Shown: positions 8,651 through 18,547, numbered from the stretch's first letter. The stretch: 64,000 nt of DNA from Tardiphaga sp. P9-11 (GCF_008329525.1 NZ_NPKQ01000007.1:62001-126000); one strand, 5' to 3'. Numbers and translations: made by a program. Notes: a model not told the origin generated them from the sequence alone.

Positions 8651-9439
8651 TCAAATCCGACGCGCTTCTTCGAGTACCGCGTCTGCGTGTCCGTCCACTT
8701 TGACGCCGCGCCAGATCTTGGCGACGTTGCCTTTGGCATCGATTAGAACCGTCGTGCGAAGAACGCCTTCAAAGATTTTGCCGTACATCGATTTTTCGCC
8801 CCAGGCGCCATAGGATTTCAGCATTGCCTGCGTGGCGTCCGAGAGCAGCGGGACACCCAGAGCGAACTTGTCGCGGAACGACTCCTGAGCCTTTAACGGA
8901 TCGGCCGAGACGCCCAGTACGGCAGTGCCGGCAGCCTGAAAGTCCGCCGACAAGCGGGTGAAGTCGATGGCTTCCTTGGTGCAGCCGGGCGTGCTGGCGC
9001 GCGGGTAGAAGAAAATCACGAGCTTCTGCCCGGCATAGTCTGACAACGAGACTTCGGTGCCGCCATCGCGCGGCAACTGGAACGCTGGCGCCTTGGCGCC
9101 CTCGGTCGCGAAGGCGGGTGAAGTCGGTGCTATTTTCTCCGGAGCCGGCTTTGGAGCTGCCGTGGGTTCGGCCGCAGGCTTCGCCGCCGCCTTGGGCAGA
9201 GTTTTTACGACAACCGTCTTGGCCGCGACGGTCTTTGCTGCCGGAGCCTTCTTGGCGGCAGCCGGTTTCGACGCTTTGGCCGAGACTTTCGCCGCTGGCT
9301 TGGCTGGCTTTGCCGCCGCGCTCTTCATCGCCACCTTGGCCGGCTTCTTCACGGCCTTTGTTGATGCGGTCTTGGAGGCCTTTTTGGCTACCTTCTTCGC
9401 TGCGGTCTTTGCGGGTTTCTGGCTGGCTTTCTTGGCCAT
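8651..9439 (-). CDS. Bcp/PrxQ-type peroxiredoxin with N-terminal Lys/Ala-rich tail
   Basis: A 262-residue protein. Residues 110-262 form a thioredoxin-fold peroxiredoxin that reduces peroxides; the peroxidatic cysteine is Cys153 in the motif PRASTPGCT. The usual PrxQ resolving cysteine five residues later is Ile158, and no other cysteine exists, so it should act as a one-Cys enzyme needing an outside thiol. Residues 1-105 are a low-complexity tail of AKK, KPA and AAK units, resembling histone H1 or HU-extension tails, and may bind DNA or polyphosphate. Typical Bcp is about 155 residues, so the tail is a real addition. It precedes the M23 gene on the same strand. Confidence 0.9.
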   Translation of the reverse strand: MAKKASQKPAKTAAKKVAKKASKTASTKAVKKPAKVAMKSAAAKPAKPAAKVSAKASKPAAAKKAPAAKTVAAKTVVVKTLPKAAAKPAAEPTAAPKPAPEKIAPTSPAFATEGAKAPAFQLPRDGGTEVSLSDYAGQKLVIFFYPRASTPGCTKEAIDFTRLSADFQAAGTAVLGVSADPLKAQESFRDKFALGVPLLSDATQAMLKSYGAWGEKSMYGKIFEGVLRTTVLIDAKGNVAKIWRGVKVDGHADAVLEEARRI

Positions 9440-9891
9440 GGATGTTCCTTTTCTTCGCGTTCAGCGGATTAATGGGGCGGTGCGGCCGGCGAGGCGCTTG
9501 GCCGCAGTTTCCGGCGTCAACCCAGCGTTCGCGCCCGATGCGTTTCCTGCCACTATACAGATGGCGTGTTTCGAGGGATTCTTGCGCGATATCGCGGACA
9601 TACGCCTTCCTTTCGTCGCTTTCGGCGGCTCAGTGTGATGGCATTGCAAAGATGCACCGGCGATCGGGTGGCGGCACGTTGCGGTGCAAATACGCTGTCC
9701 TCGGAGTATGGTTACAAAGGATTCGACGCAACACACGTTCCGTGCGCCATAAGGGCGCCGCAACGACCGCACGACGAGTTATGATTTAAACCGAGGATTG
9801 GCAGCGATGCCGGCAGATGCGCTCGTCAGATGTCGATGCGCGAAGGGCCGGTGATGATCGTTCTCACACTCAGCGCCAGCACCGAGAGGCA
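9440..9891. other. Intergenic region between divergent peroxiredoxin and AsmA-like genes
   Basis: 452 bases without a convincing gene. Short open frames here have no recognisable domain and no good ribosome sites. Promoters for both neighbours must lie here, but I could not pick out clear boxes. Confidence 0.5.
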
Positions 9892-12800
9892 ATGGCCAGA
9901 AATAAGCCGCCACAAGCGTATCGATCGCGCGCCGATGACCAACCCTCGCAATGGGATGATGCCGATTGGGATCATGAGCATGACGAGGCCGGGCATCACC
10001 GCGCGCGTCGTTTGCTGTCAAAAAAAGAATCGGGCTGGCATCGTTTTGGCGACCGGCTCGTTGCGGTTCGCGACTGGCTGTCCGGCGGTCGATGGGTCAA
10101 GCGGATCGCGGCTGTTCTTGGCATTCTTCTGATCGTCTGTGGTGTGTGCTTCGGCGCTTTGTGGGTCCGGTTGGGCGCGGGCCCGATTAATTTCGACATG
10201 GCCACGCCGTGGCTGGTCGAGGCGATCCAGGACAACATCGGTCAGGGCAACACGGTCGAAGTCGGCGGCACCCAGATCGAACGCGCCGGACGAGTCCGGA
10301 TGGCGGTTCGGATCCGCGATATCGTCGTGCGCGACCGTGATCATGCCGTGGTTGCCAGCGCCCCGAAGGCCGAAGTCCGGCTCTCCGCTGCTGCCATGAT
10401 GATGGGGCGCCTGCGCGCTGAAAGCCTCAACCTCGTTGATGTCGAGCTGGCCGTGCGCATTACGCCGGATGGGCAAGTGACTGTGTCGACCGGCGACAAT
10501 GCCCGCCCGATCGCGACGGGCGTCGCATCGCCACGTACGCCTGGGTCGTGGCTCGGTCCAGCAAAGCAGCCGGAACTGACCTTCCCACGGCAGCCGCAGC
10601 CGCCAGTCGTCCAGGTCCCGCAACCGCCTGCCGACAAGCGTGAGGCACCTACCGGCTTGCTCGCCGGTCTCGATTGGCTCGACAGCCTGACCCTGTCGGG
10701 CCTCGACGGGCAAAATCTCAACGAGATCGGTCTGAAAAACGGCAAGCTGGTGGTTGACGACCAACAGCGCGGCAACAAATGGGCCTTCAACAATATCAGC
10801 CTGACCTTGCGCCGACCGAGCGGCGGCGGCGTCATGATGACGGTGGGCGAAGGCGGCAAGGCGCCATGGACGCTCGGCGTCACGGTCGGCGCGCCATCCA
10901 ACGGTGTTCGCGCGGTCAGCCTGCGTGCCGACAAGGTCCCGACCCGAAATATCCTGCTTACACTGCGCATGAAGGATCTCACTTACAGCGCCGACCTGCC
11001 GGTGACCGGTGAGTTGCGCGGTGAAATCGGGCGCGACGGCCTCCCGACCTATCTCCGCGGCAAGCTCACCGCCGGGGCGGGAAATATCATCGACAATGAC
11101 ACGCCGGACTATCCGATGCCGATTGATCAGGCAGAGGTGAGTGTCGAGTGGGACGCCGGCCGCCGCGTGTTGCTGGCGCCGTTCAAGTTCGTATCCGGCG
11201 AAAACCGCGTCACCTCGCTGGCGCATGTCGAGCCACCCAATGGCGCAACTGACTATTGGCAGGCCGGTATCAGCGGCGGCACTATCGTGCTCGGGGGCGG
11301 CCAGGGCGAAGCGCCGCTGATCTTCAACAGCATCGATATCGGTCTGCGTTTCGATTCCGACAATCGCCGGGTTTTGTTGACGCGCGCCAATATCAGCAAT
11401 GGGGAGATCGGCGTCGCCGGCACCGGCAGCATCGATTATGCGAATGAGCCACGCATGACTCTCGGCTTTGCGGGAACACCGATGTCCGCCTCGGCGCTCA
11501 AGCGGATGTGGCCCATCCTCATCGTGCCGGAAGTGCGTGAATGGGTCATCGAGCGTATTGAGGGTGGGCAACTCCAGAGCATCGAGATTGGGGTCAATTC
11601 GCCCACCAAGAACCTGACACGACGCGGGCCGCCAATTCCTGATGAGGGACTTTCGGTCAAGATCCTCGCCAACGGCGTCGCGTTACGTCCGGTCGACGGC
11701 ATGCCCGTGATCCGTGACGGCGATCTTCGCGCGCGCGTCACAGGGCGCACCGCTACCGTGACCATCGGTCAGGCAAACACCGAGACGGCGGGGGGGCGCA
11801 AGCTCAATCTCAGCGATATCGTGTTTGAAGTTCCGGATATGGCACCGAAGCCATCGCCGGCCCGCGTGCGCTTCAAGCTGGACGGACCGGTGGCGGCCGT
11901 GGCCGATGTCCTCAACTCCAACCGTCTGAGTGAAGTCACCGGCAACATGCTCGACCCGGCGGCCACCAAGGGCAACGTGACCGCGCAGGTCGCCATGGGC
12001 ATGCCCATCCAGCACGAACTGACCAAGGCCGATACGACCTACAACATCACCGCGGATCTGACGGCATTTTCCGCCGACAAGCTGGTGATGAACCAGAAGC
12101 TCGAAGCCAACGCGCTGAAGGTCACTGCGAACAATCAGGGTTATCAGGTCAAGGGTGACGTTAAAATCGGCGGGCAGGCGGCATCGCTCGACTATCGCAA
12201 GCCAGCCGATGGCGATGCTGATGTGCGTCTCAACGCGACGCTCGACGATGCCAGCCGCGCGCGGCTCGGCATGGACCTCGGACCGGCGGTGGTTGGCAAC
12301 CTCCCGATCAAGGTTGTCGGCAAGATCGGCTCCGGGGACCGTGACAGCAAGCTCGGGGTCGACGCCGATCTAACGCCATTGAAGCTCGACAACATTCTGC
12401 CGGGTTGGATGAAGCTCCCCGGCAAGAGTGCTCGCGCTGTCTTCAACGTCGTGAAGAAGGGCGACACAACCCGTCTGGAAGACATCGTCGTTGATGGCGG
12501 TGGGGCTTCGATCAAAGGCTCCGTCGAAGTCGATCAGAGCGGTGACCTCGTCGGTGTGAACTTCCCGATTTATTCGCCGTCCGAGGGCGACAAGACGTCG
12601 TTGAAGGCTGACCGTAGTCCGGATGGTGTATTGAAAGTCACGATGCGGGGCGACGTGTTCGACGGTCGCGGCTTCCTGAAATCGGCGATTTCCGGCAAGG
12701 ATGGGGATCCCAAGAGCAAAACCAAATCGGTCGACTTCGATATTGATGTGAAGCTCGGCGCTGTTGCCGGTTACTACGGCGAGGCGGTTCGCAGCGTCGA

Positions 12801-13536
12801 TGCCAAGATTTCGCGGCGCAACGGTACGATCCAGAAATTCTCCCTGAACGCAAAGCTCGGACGCGATACACCGCTGACGGGCGACATGCGCGGGCGTTCC
12901 CAGGGTGCCGGCCGTGACGTCATTTATATTGAGACCAACGATGCTGGCGCCTTCCTGCGCGCGACCGATACCTATTCCAAGATGACGGGCGGTCAGCTCG
13001 CACTGGCTATGGATCCGCCGTCGTCGGATACCCGCGCCAAGGAAGGCCTGATCAACATCCGCGACTTCAACGTCAAGGGCGAGGCGCAACTGGCCAGTGT
13101 TGCCGGAGGCGGGCAGAACGCGGCGCAGAGCAGTGTCGCGTTCTCCCGATTGCGTGCCGAGTTCACGCGACAGAACGGCCAGCTCACCATTCGGGACGGC
13201 GTCGTCAAGGGCCCGACCGTCGGCGCGACCATCGAAGGCAGTATCGACTACCCCCTCAACCAGGTTCGGATGAGCGGTACCTTTGTGCCAATGTATGGGC
13301 TGAACAACATGTTCGGCCAGATTCCGATCGTCGGACTGTTTCTCGGTGGCGGCAGCAATGAAGGCCTGATCGGCGTCACCTACGAAGTCGTGGGTACGCC
13401 CGGTGCGCCAGTGCTGCGCGTCAATCCGATCTCGGCCATGGCGCCGGGCGTTTTCCGCAAGATTTTCGAGTTCGGTACCGGCAAGCAGAATAATTCGGTC
13501 GAATTCCCGGGAACACCAAACAACAATAGCAACTAA
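9892..13536 (+). CDS. Large AsmA/YhdP-like envelope protein (DUF3971 type)
   Basis: A 1214-residue protein. Residues 1-68 are a charged cytoplasmic tail rich in Asp and His. A single membrane segment at about 71-92 is followed by a very long beta-strand-rich periplasmic part, ending in an AsmA-like C-terminal region (GNLMRM-style repeats, then INPISAMAPGVFRKIFEFG). Such proteins are thought to bridge the periplasm and move phospholipids towards the outer membrane. I chose the ATG at 9892 because AGAGG lies just upstream; an in-frame ATG at 9817 is likely spurious. The family assignment rests on length, topology and the C-terminal block. It stands alone, convergent with the IclR gene. Confidence 0.85.
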   Translation: MARNKPPQAYRSRADDQPSQWDDADWDHEHDEAGHHRARRLLSKKESGWHRFGDRLVAVRDWLSGGRWVKRIAAVLGILLIVCGVCFGALWVRLGAGPINFDMATPWLVEAIQDNIGQGNTVEVGGTQIERAGRVRMAVRIRDIVVRDRDHAVVASAPKAEVRLSAAAMMMGRLRAESLNLVDVELAVRITPDGQVTVSTGDNARPIATGVASPRTPGSWLGPAKQPELTFPRQPQPPVVQVPQPPADKREAPTGLLAGLDWLDSLTLSGLDGQNLNEIGLKNGKLVVDDQQRGNKWAFNNISLTLRRPSGGGVMMTVGEGGKAPWTLGVTVGAPSNGVRAVSLRADKVPTRNILLTLRMKDLTYSADLPVTGELRGEIGRDGLPTYLRGKLTAGAGNIIDNDTPDYPMPIDQAEVSVEWDAGRRVLLAPFKFVSGENRVTSLAHVEPPNGATDYWQAGISGGTIVLGGGQGEAPLIFNSIDIGLRFDSDNRRVLLTRANISNGEIGVAGTGSIDYANEPRMTLGFAGTPMSASALKRMWPILIVPEVREWVIERIEGGQLQSIEIGVNSPTKNLTRRGPPIPDEGLSVKILANGVALRPVDGMPVIRDGDLRARVTGRTATVTIGQANTETAGGRKLNLSDIVFEVPDMAPKPSPARVRFKLDGPVAAVADVLNSNRLSEVTGNMLDPAATKGNVTAQVAMGMPIQHELTKADTTYNITADLTAFSADKLVMNQKLEANALKVTANNQGYQVKGDVKIGGQAASLDYRKPADGDADVRLNATLDDASRARLGMDLGPAVVGNLPIKVVGKIGSGDRDSKLGVDADLTPLKLDNILPGWMKLPGKSARAVFNVVKKGDTTRLEDIVVDGGGASIKGSVEVDQSGDLVGVNFPIYSPSEGDKTSLKADRSPDGVLKVTMRGDVFDGRGFLKSAISGKDGDPKSKTKSVDFDIDVKLGAVAGYYGEAVRSVDAKISRRNGTIQKFSLNAKLGRDTPLTGDMRGRSQGAGRDVIYIETNDAGAFLRATDTYSKMTGGQLALAMDPPSSDTRAKEGLINIRDFNVKGEAQLASVAGGGQNAAQSSVAFSRLRAEFTRQNGQLTIRDGVVKGPTVGATIEGSIDYPLNQVRMSGTFVPMYGLNNMFGQIPIVGLFLGGGSNEGLIGVTYEVVGTPGAPVLRVNPISAMAPGVFRKIFEFGTGKQNNSVEFPGTPNNNSN

Positions 13537-13582
13537 CGACGTTCTGCAGCTTGAGCGCAGTATTCACCGCGTTGCGCGGGGC

Positions 13583-14326
13583 TTAGCTGGACGCGAGCTC
13601 GGACGCGAAGCGCTGCATTAGATTTTGGATGATGGCCGCTGTTTCGGGACGTCGCGTCAGGCAGCGCGATGTCGGACCGGCAACCACCAAGGACAATCGG
13701 CGATGTTGCACCGGCAAGGGCACGGCGACGCCCGCGAGGTCAGCGATATATTCCGATGAACTCTGCTGATAGCCACGCTCGGCCGCCTCTCTGAGTTCGT
13801 TCTCGATTGCTTCTGCCGTTGTCGGCGTGGTGTCGGAGAAGGCTTCGAACTTGATCTTGCGATAGATCGCCTTGCGCTCCTCGGACGAATGCTGCTCGAG
13901 AATGGCGCGCCCCACCGAACTCGCATGGACCGGAACGCGGTCGCCGATCTGGGCGAAGTAGCGCACTGAATGCGCGGACTCGACGACATCCAGAAAGATC
14001 GCAAACGTTCCGGCGAGGGCGGCGATGGCCGTCGTCTCGCCGGTCTGGTCGGCAATCTCGGTGACCAGTACATGGGCCGCGTCCGGGAGCGGCTCCGCAT
14101 CCGCAACAGTGCGGGCGAGGGTGAGCCAGCGAGGGCTGGGATAGTAGCCGTTGCGCGCACGGGGCTCATAGAGCCAGCCCTTTTCGGCGATGGTGCCGAC
14201 GAGATTGAACGTGCTGGAGCGCGGCCAGCCGAGGTCGTCCGAAATTTCGGCCAGTGTCGCGGGGCGTTTGCGCCGGGCGAAATACTCCATCAGTTCCAGG
14301 ACGTTGGCAGCTTGTCTGACCAGCAT
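13583..14326 (-). CDS. IclR-family transcriptional regulator
   Basis: A 247-residue regulator with an N-terminal winged helix-turn-helix (residues 5-60, ANVLELMEYFARRKRPATLAEI then LGWPRSSTFNLVGTI) and a C-terminal IclR effector-binding domain (about 75-245; SSVGRAILE and GVAVPLPV are typical). It probably controls the divergent solute-binding-protein gene at 14562. The ATG at 14326 gives a normal-length protein; an in-frame upstream ATG at 14467 would add 47 unrelated residues running through the operator region. The effector is probably the substrate of that transport and catabolic unit. Confidence 0.9.
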   Translation of the reverse strand: MLVRQAANVLELMEYFARRKRPATLAEISDDLGWPRSSTFNLVGTIAEKGWLYEPRARNGYYPSPRWLTLARTVADAEPLPDAAHVLVTEIADQTGETTAIAALAGTFAIFLDVVESAHSVRYFAQIGDRVPVHASSVGRAILEQHSSEERKAIYRKIKFEAFSDTTPTTAEAIENELREAAERGYQQSSSEYIADLAGVAVPLPVQHRRLSLVVAGPTSRCLTRRPETAAIIQNLMQRFASELASS

Positions 14327-14451
14327 TGAAATTCTCGTTCTTCCATTAGGGCACGCCACGAATGGCGAACTGTCCGCGTTTCCGCATGGTCTGGTTGGCC
14401 TCTGTATCGCTGAAATGGCTTTGAAAGCCATCCACACCGACAGCGCAGGAC

Positions 14452-14490
14452 TTGACTTCAAATTCACGTATAGGTCTTATGAATTCATAA
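14452..14490 (+). promoter_or_regulatory. Candidate promoter overlapped by a perfect palindrome (IclR operator candidate)
   Basis: TTGACT at 14452-14457 is followed 17 bases later by TCTTAT at 14475-14480, a possible -35/-10 pair for the solute-binding-protein gene. A perfect 14-base palindrome, TTATGAATTCATAA (14477-14490), overlaps the -10 end. A protein bound there would block transcription; the divergent IclR protein is the obvious candidate. The -10 match is weak. Confidence 0.45.
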
Positions 14491-14561
14491 ACAAGAATTA
14501 TTCGCGTGCGTGCTGGCGGCCTTGCCGGGGTGAATCGCGGAATTCGTCAGGGGAGGAATAG

Positions 14562-15785
14562 ATGACCATTCGCAATACTCTTGCCGTGTCAGCCTTGGCG
14601 CTGTCGCTCGGGCTGTTGCCCGCGCCGGTGGCTTCAGCGCAGACGCCGGTGAAGCTCGGCGTTCTGGCTGATATGTCCGGCATCTTCTCCGACATTGGCG
14701 GCATGGGCTCGTTCGATGCCACCAAGATGGCTGTCGAGGACTTCAACAAGCTCCCGGGCGCGGACAAGTTCAAAGTCGAAGTGATTCAGGGCGATCCGCA
14801 GAACAAGCCGGACATCGCGCGCAACATTGCTCGCAAGTGGTACGAGACCGAAGGCGTCGATGTTCTCGTGGACATTCCGACCAGCGCCACGTCTCTGGCC
14901 GTCGCGCCGCTGACCGCCGAACTCAACAAGGTCGCGCTGTTCACGGCATCCGGCACATCGGACCTGACCGGCAAGGCTTGCACCCCGAACTCGGTGCACT
15001 GGACCTACGATACCTGGGCGCTGGCGCGCGGCACCGCCGATGCAATGACCAAGGCCGGCGGCAAGAGCTGGTTCTTCCTCACCGTCGACTTCGCGCTTGG
15101 CGCCTCGCTGGAGCGCGATGCCTCCGCCGTGATCAATGCCAATGGCGGTAAGGTGCTCGGTAGCATCAAGCATCCGACAGACTCCAACGATTTCGCGTCC
15201 TATCTGCTGCAGGCGCAGGCATCGAAGGCCGATATCATCGCGCTGGCGAATGCCGGCGGTGACACCATCAAGGCGATCAAGCAGGCGTCTGAATTCGGCA
15301 TCGTGCAGGGCGGCCAGAAACTTGCCGGCATGCTGATGTTCATTTCGGACATTCACTCGCTCGGTCTCAACACAGCGCAGGGCCTGCAGCTCACTGAGGG
15401 CTTCTACTGGGATCTCAACGAGCAAACCCGCACCTTCGGCGAACGTTTTGCCAAACGTAACAACGGCCGCTATCCCAGCATGAACCAGGCCGGCGCCTAT
15501 TCGGCGTCTCTCACCTATCTGAAGGCGGTCGCCAAGGTTGGCTCGCCGAAGGATGGTGCTGCGGTCGTCAAGGCTATCCGCGAGATGGGCACCTTCGACG
15601 ATCCGCTGTTTGGCAAGACCACGCTGCGTGAGGACGGCCGTGTGCTGCACGACATGTATCTGCTGCAGGTCAAGAAGCCGGCTGAGTCGAAGAAGCCGTA
15701 CGATTACTACAACGTGCTGGCGACGATACCGGCCGATACCGCATTCCGTCCGCTCAAAGACGGCGGCTGCCCGCTGATCAAGTAA
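14562..15785 (+). CDS. Branched-chain amino-acid-type ABC transporter substrate-binding protein
   Basis: A 407-residue type I periplasmic binding protein of the LivK/urea/aromatic family. The signal peptide covers about residues 1-27 (cleavage near ASAQ). The mature protein starts with VKLGVLADMSGIFSDIGG and follows the usual two-lobe pattern. GGGGAATAG-type ribosome sequence lies upstream. No permease or ATPase genes are in the window, so the rest of the transporter is elsewhere or lost. Its neighbours are a divergent IclR regulator and a downstream SDR, suggesting uptake of a compound that the SDR then oxidises. The substrate is unknown; aromatic acids are common for this subfamily. Confidence 0.9.
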   Translation: MTIRNTLAVSALALSLGLLPAPVASAQTPVKLGVLADMSGIFSDIGGMGSFDATKMAVEDFNKLPGADKFKVEVIQGDPQNKPDIARNIARKWYETEGVDVLVDIPTSATSLAVAPLTAELNKVALFTASGTSDLTGKACTPNSVHWTYDTWALARGTADAMTKAGGKSWFFLTVDFALGASLERDASAVINANGGKVLGSIKHPTDSNDFASYLLQAQASKADIIALANAGGDTIKAIKQASEFGIVQGGQKLAGMLMFISDIHSLGLNTAQGLQLTEGFYWDLNEQTRTFGERFAKRNNGRYPSMNQAGAYSASLTYLKAVAKVGSPKDGAAVVKAIREMGTFDDPLFGKTTLREDGRVLHDMYLLQVKKPAESKKPYDYYNVLATIPADTAFRPLKDGGCPLIK

Positions 15786-15808
15786 CGGCCGCAAACAACG
15801 AACGTCGG

Positions 15809-15845
15809 GAACGCGCAGATGTCGGTGACCCCGCGCTGCGCGTTC
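15809..15845 (+). terminator. Hairpin between the binding-protein and SDR genes
   Basis: A perfect 10-bp stem (15809-15818 with 15836-15845) with a 17-base loop. No T-run follows. It may reduce read-through from the highly expressed binding-protein gene into the SDR gene. Confidence 0.4.
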
Positions 15846-15885
15846 ATCAATTCTGAACTGCAATTTCGAACCACGGGAAAACAGA

Positions 15886-16656
15886 ATGCGTCTCGCCAAC
15901 AAACTCGCTGCCGTCACCGCCGCTGCATCTGGCATGGGACGCGCCGGCGTCGAATTGTTCCTCAAGGAAGGCGCCAAGGTCGTCGCGATTGACGTCAATG
16001 CTGACGCGCTGGCGCAGCTCAAATCCGACATGAAGAAGCTGGGTTACGAGCTCACCACCATCCAGGCCGATCTGTCGAAGGCCGAACAGATGAAGAGCTC
16101 AATCAACGACGCGGCTGCCGCGCTCGGTGGCATAGATGTCCTGTGGGCCCACGCCGGAACGCCCGGTCCGGCCGGCGTCGAGAATCTCGATCTTGCGGCC
16201 TATGAATTCGCGATGTCGCTTAACATCACCTCCGCCACGCTGGCGGCGGGTGAAGTGATCAAGCATATGCGCAAGCGTGGCGGCGGCTCGGTGATCTTCA
16301 CCTCGTCGGTGTCGGGCATTGTCGGCTCGATGATGAGCCCGATCTACTCGGCAGCGAAGTTCGCGGTCGTCGGCCTCACCAAGTCGCTGGCGCAGACCTT
16401 TGCGCCCGAAGGCGTCCGCGTGAACGTGATCTGCCCTGGCCTGGCCGATACGCCGATGAAGCTCGGCTTCACTGGCCGGTCGGGCGTCGCGGCAGAAGCG
16501 GCGGCCAATGAAGCCAAGCTACTGTCGGCAGTGCCGATGGGCCGTCTCTGCAAGGCGGAGGATGTGGCGCATGCCGCGTTATGGCTCGCGTCCGATGACG
16601 CGTCCTTTGTGACTGGCGTCGCGCTGCCGGTGGATGGCGGTTTTACCGCGCGCTGA
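15886..16656 (+). CDS. SDR-family oxidoreductase
   Basis: A 256-residue short-chain dehydrogenase. The cofactor motif is slightly unusual (TAAASGMGRAG, near residue 10) in place of TGxxxGxG. The catalytic residues are Ser in SSVSGIVGS and Tyr-x-x-x-Lys in YSAAK near residue 155. The C-terminal GVALPVDGGFTAR is typical of classical SDRs. It lies 100 bases after the solute-binding-protein gene on the same strand, and may act on the transported compound. A strong terminator follows. Classical SDRs are too alike to name a substrate. Confidence 0.88.
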   Translation: MRLANKLAAVTAAASGMGRAGVELFLKEGAKVVAIDVNADALAQLKSDMKKLGYELTTIQADLSKAEQMKSSINDAAAALGGIDVLWAHAGTPGPAGVENLDLAAYEFAMSLNITSATLAAGEVIKHMRKRGGGSVIFTSSVSGIVGSMMSPIYSAAKFAVVGLTKSLAQTFAPEGVRVNVICPGLADTPMKLGFTGRSGVAAEAAANEAKLLSAVPMGRLCKAEDVAHAALWLASDDASFVTGVALPVDGGFTAR

Positions 16657-16679
16657 TCTGCGGTCACCGCTAAAATAGA

Positions 16680-16711
16680 GAAGGGCGCGGTTATCGCTGA
16701 CCGCGCCCTTC
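16680..16711. terminator. Strong bidirectional terminator
   Basis: A perfect 12-bp GC-rich stem (16680-16691 with 16700-16711) and an 8-base loop, followed by TTGTTT on the plus strand. It sits between the convergent SDR gene (ends 16656) and chemoreceptor gene (ends 16730). Confidence 0.85.
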
Positions 16712-16729
16712 TTGTTTGATGGGTGTCTC

Positions 16730-18424
16730 TTAGGCGGCGCGCACGCCGGCCAGGAAGGTCGTGACTTCGCCGGACAATTGCTCGGCCTGTCTGGACAGGC
16801 CGGAGGCAGCGTTGAGCACCATGCCCGCAGCGTCGCCGGTCTCGTGCGCGGCGGCCGTGACGCCATCGATATTGGTGGTGACGTCCTGCGTGGCCTGCGC
16901 CGTCTGGGTGACGTTGCGGGCGATTTCTGCCGTAGCCGCACCTTGCTCCTCGATGGCCGAACCAATCGTTGTCGCGATGGCACTGACCTCTTCGATGGTG
17001 GCTGTGATGCCCTGGATAGCGTCGACGGCTTCCTTGGTCGCGCTCTGGATCTGCGCGATACGGGTGCTGATTTCCTTGGTAGCGTCGGCGGTCTGACCGG
17101 CGAGGCTCTTCACTTCGGTGGCCACCACGGCAAAGCCACGGCCGGCGTCGCCGGCGCGGGCGGCTTCGATCGTGGCGTTCAGCGCCAGCAGATTGGTCTG
17201 GCCGGCAATGGTGGAGATCAGTTCGACCACGTGCTCGATCTGCTGTGCGCCATCCGCAAGGGCACGCACAATCGTGTCGGTGCGGCGGGCGCTATCGACG
17301 GCGTGGGTGGTGATCTTGGCCGACTGCGCCATCTGACGCGCGATCTCGGCGATCGACGACGACAGTTCTTCGGCGGCCGCGGCGACCGTCTGCACGCGGG
17401 TACTGGCCTGCGAGGCAGCGGTGCTGACGATGCCGGCCTGGTCGTTGGTGCGGGCGGCGGTGCCGCTCATCGACTGTGCGGTTGCTTCCAGCTCGGTCGA
17501 ACCGGAGGCCATCAGGCCGACCAACTGGCCGACCGAGGAGTCGAAACGATCGGCGAGGGCGATCAGCGCGTCGCGCTTTTCGGCTTCGCTCATTTGCTTC
17601 AACTTGGCCTGCTCGGCTTCGAGGGAGCGAGCGGTCAGCGAGGTCTGACGCAACATTTCCAGCGTTTCGGCCATGCGGCCGATTTCGTCGCCGCGATCGG
17701 TCTCGCCGACATTTTGGTCGAGCGAGCCATTGGCGATCTCATGCATGCGGGCCTGCAGGCGGCGCAGCGCACCGAGAATGTCGCTGGCGATCAGCCAGGA
17801 CAGCAGCGCCATGATTCCGAGCACGCCGGCGCCGAGCGAACCCAGCCGGACCAGCAAAGCGTTCACGTCGGCGTCGAGATCGTCGACATAAAGGCCGGAG
17901 CTGAGCGTGGCGTCCCACGGCGCGAAGTGGCGCGCATAGACCATTTTGGCGGTTGGCTCGGTCTGGCCCGGCCGTGGATAGAGATAATAGGTCATGCCGC
18001 CGGTCGCGCTCTGCTTGCCGGCGTCGATGATCGCCTTCGAGATCAGGATGCCATTGGAGTCTTTGGCGCCCGTATTCTTGTCTTCGAGTTTGGGATTGCC
18101 GGCATTGACGAGGATGACGCCGTCGGGGCGGTAGGCAACGAGATAACCCTGCTTATTGCCGAACGTCATGTTGCGTGCGCGCATACGAAACTGCATCTGG
18201 GCGTCGGCGAGACTGAGTTTCCCGGCCGCTACTTCCTCCTGCAGGCTTTCGGCCATGCCGAGCATCAGGTCGGTCGCCGTGTGAAGCTGTTCCATGCGGT
18301 CTTGCTGCATGCGCTTCTGGCTTAGCGAAGCGGCCACCGCGATGACGGCGCAAATGGACGCGGCGGACACCAACACCATGCTGGTGAGCTTGGTGCGGAT
18401 GGTGAAACGGCTAAGCAGACTCAT
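16730..18424 (-). CDS. Methyl-accepting chemotaxis protein with Cache sensor
   Basis: A 564-residue inner-membrane chemoreceptor. It has membrane segment 1 (about 12-32), a periplasmic single Cache domain (about 40-185, with [17 protein letters not shown] and the [13 protein letters not shown] end), membrane segment 2 (about 196-216), a HAMP domain and a long cytoplasmic signalling coil. The invariant hairpin tip is seen in [19 protein letters not shown]. It has no C-terminal CheR-tether pentapeptide. The ATG at 18424 has AGAGG upstream; an in-frame ATG at 18496 is less likely. Other chemotaxis genes are absent here. The Cache type suggests a small organic acid ligand, but this is not certain. 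Confidence 0.93.
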   Translation of the reverse strand: MSLLSRFTIRTKLTSMVLVSAASICAVIAVAASLSQKRMQQDRMEQLHTATDLMLGMAESLQEEVAAGKLSLADAQMQFRMRARNMTFGNKQGYLVAYRPDGVILVNAGNPKLEDKNTGAKDSNGILISKAIIDAGKQSATGGMTYYLYPRPGQTEPTAKMVYARHFAPWDATLSSGLYVDDLDADVNALLVRLGSLGAGVLGIMALLSWLIASDILGALRRLQARMHEIANGSLDQNVGETDRGDEIGRMAETLEMLRQTSLTARSLEAEQAKLKQMSEAEKRDALIALADRFDSSVGQLVGLMASGSTELEATAQSMSGTAARTNDQAGIVSTAASQASTRVQTVAAAAEELSSSIAEIARQMAQSAKITTHAVDSARRTDTIVRALADGAQQIEHVVELISTIAGQTNLLALNATIEAARAGDAGRGFAVVATEVKSLAGQTADATKEISTRIAQIQSATKEAVDAIQGITATIEEVSAIATTIGSAIEEQGAATAEIARNVTQTAQATQDVTTNIDGVTAAAHETGDAAGMVLNAASGLSRQAEQLSGEVTTFLAGVRAA

Positions 18425-18547
18425 GGCGACCTCTGATCGGTGCAGAACTGGCAAAAAGATACCAGCGAGTCGCTTACCAATCGTGAAAGCTGACAAACTC
18501 AGATAATTTGTTCGCTATGCGAACTGTTGTGTCGAGAGGTTCGGGCG

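Noticed and set aside
9461-9784. Small frames in the peroxiredoxin-AsmA gap
   Set aside because: No ribosome site, hydrophobic pattern or recognisable motif on either strand.
10018-11571. 517-codon minus-strand frame within the AsmA-like gene
   Set aside because: Antisense to an intact 1214-residue protein; Arg/His-rich with no recognisable fold.
14634-16031. 465-codon minus-strand frame opposite the binding-protein gene
   Set aside because: Shadow of a gene with a clear signal peptide and family motifs.
16712-18325. 537-codon plus-strand Gly/Asp/His-rich frame
   Set aside because: Exact antisense of the chemoreceptor signalling coil, whose AQAxT codon pattern gives open antisense frames.
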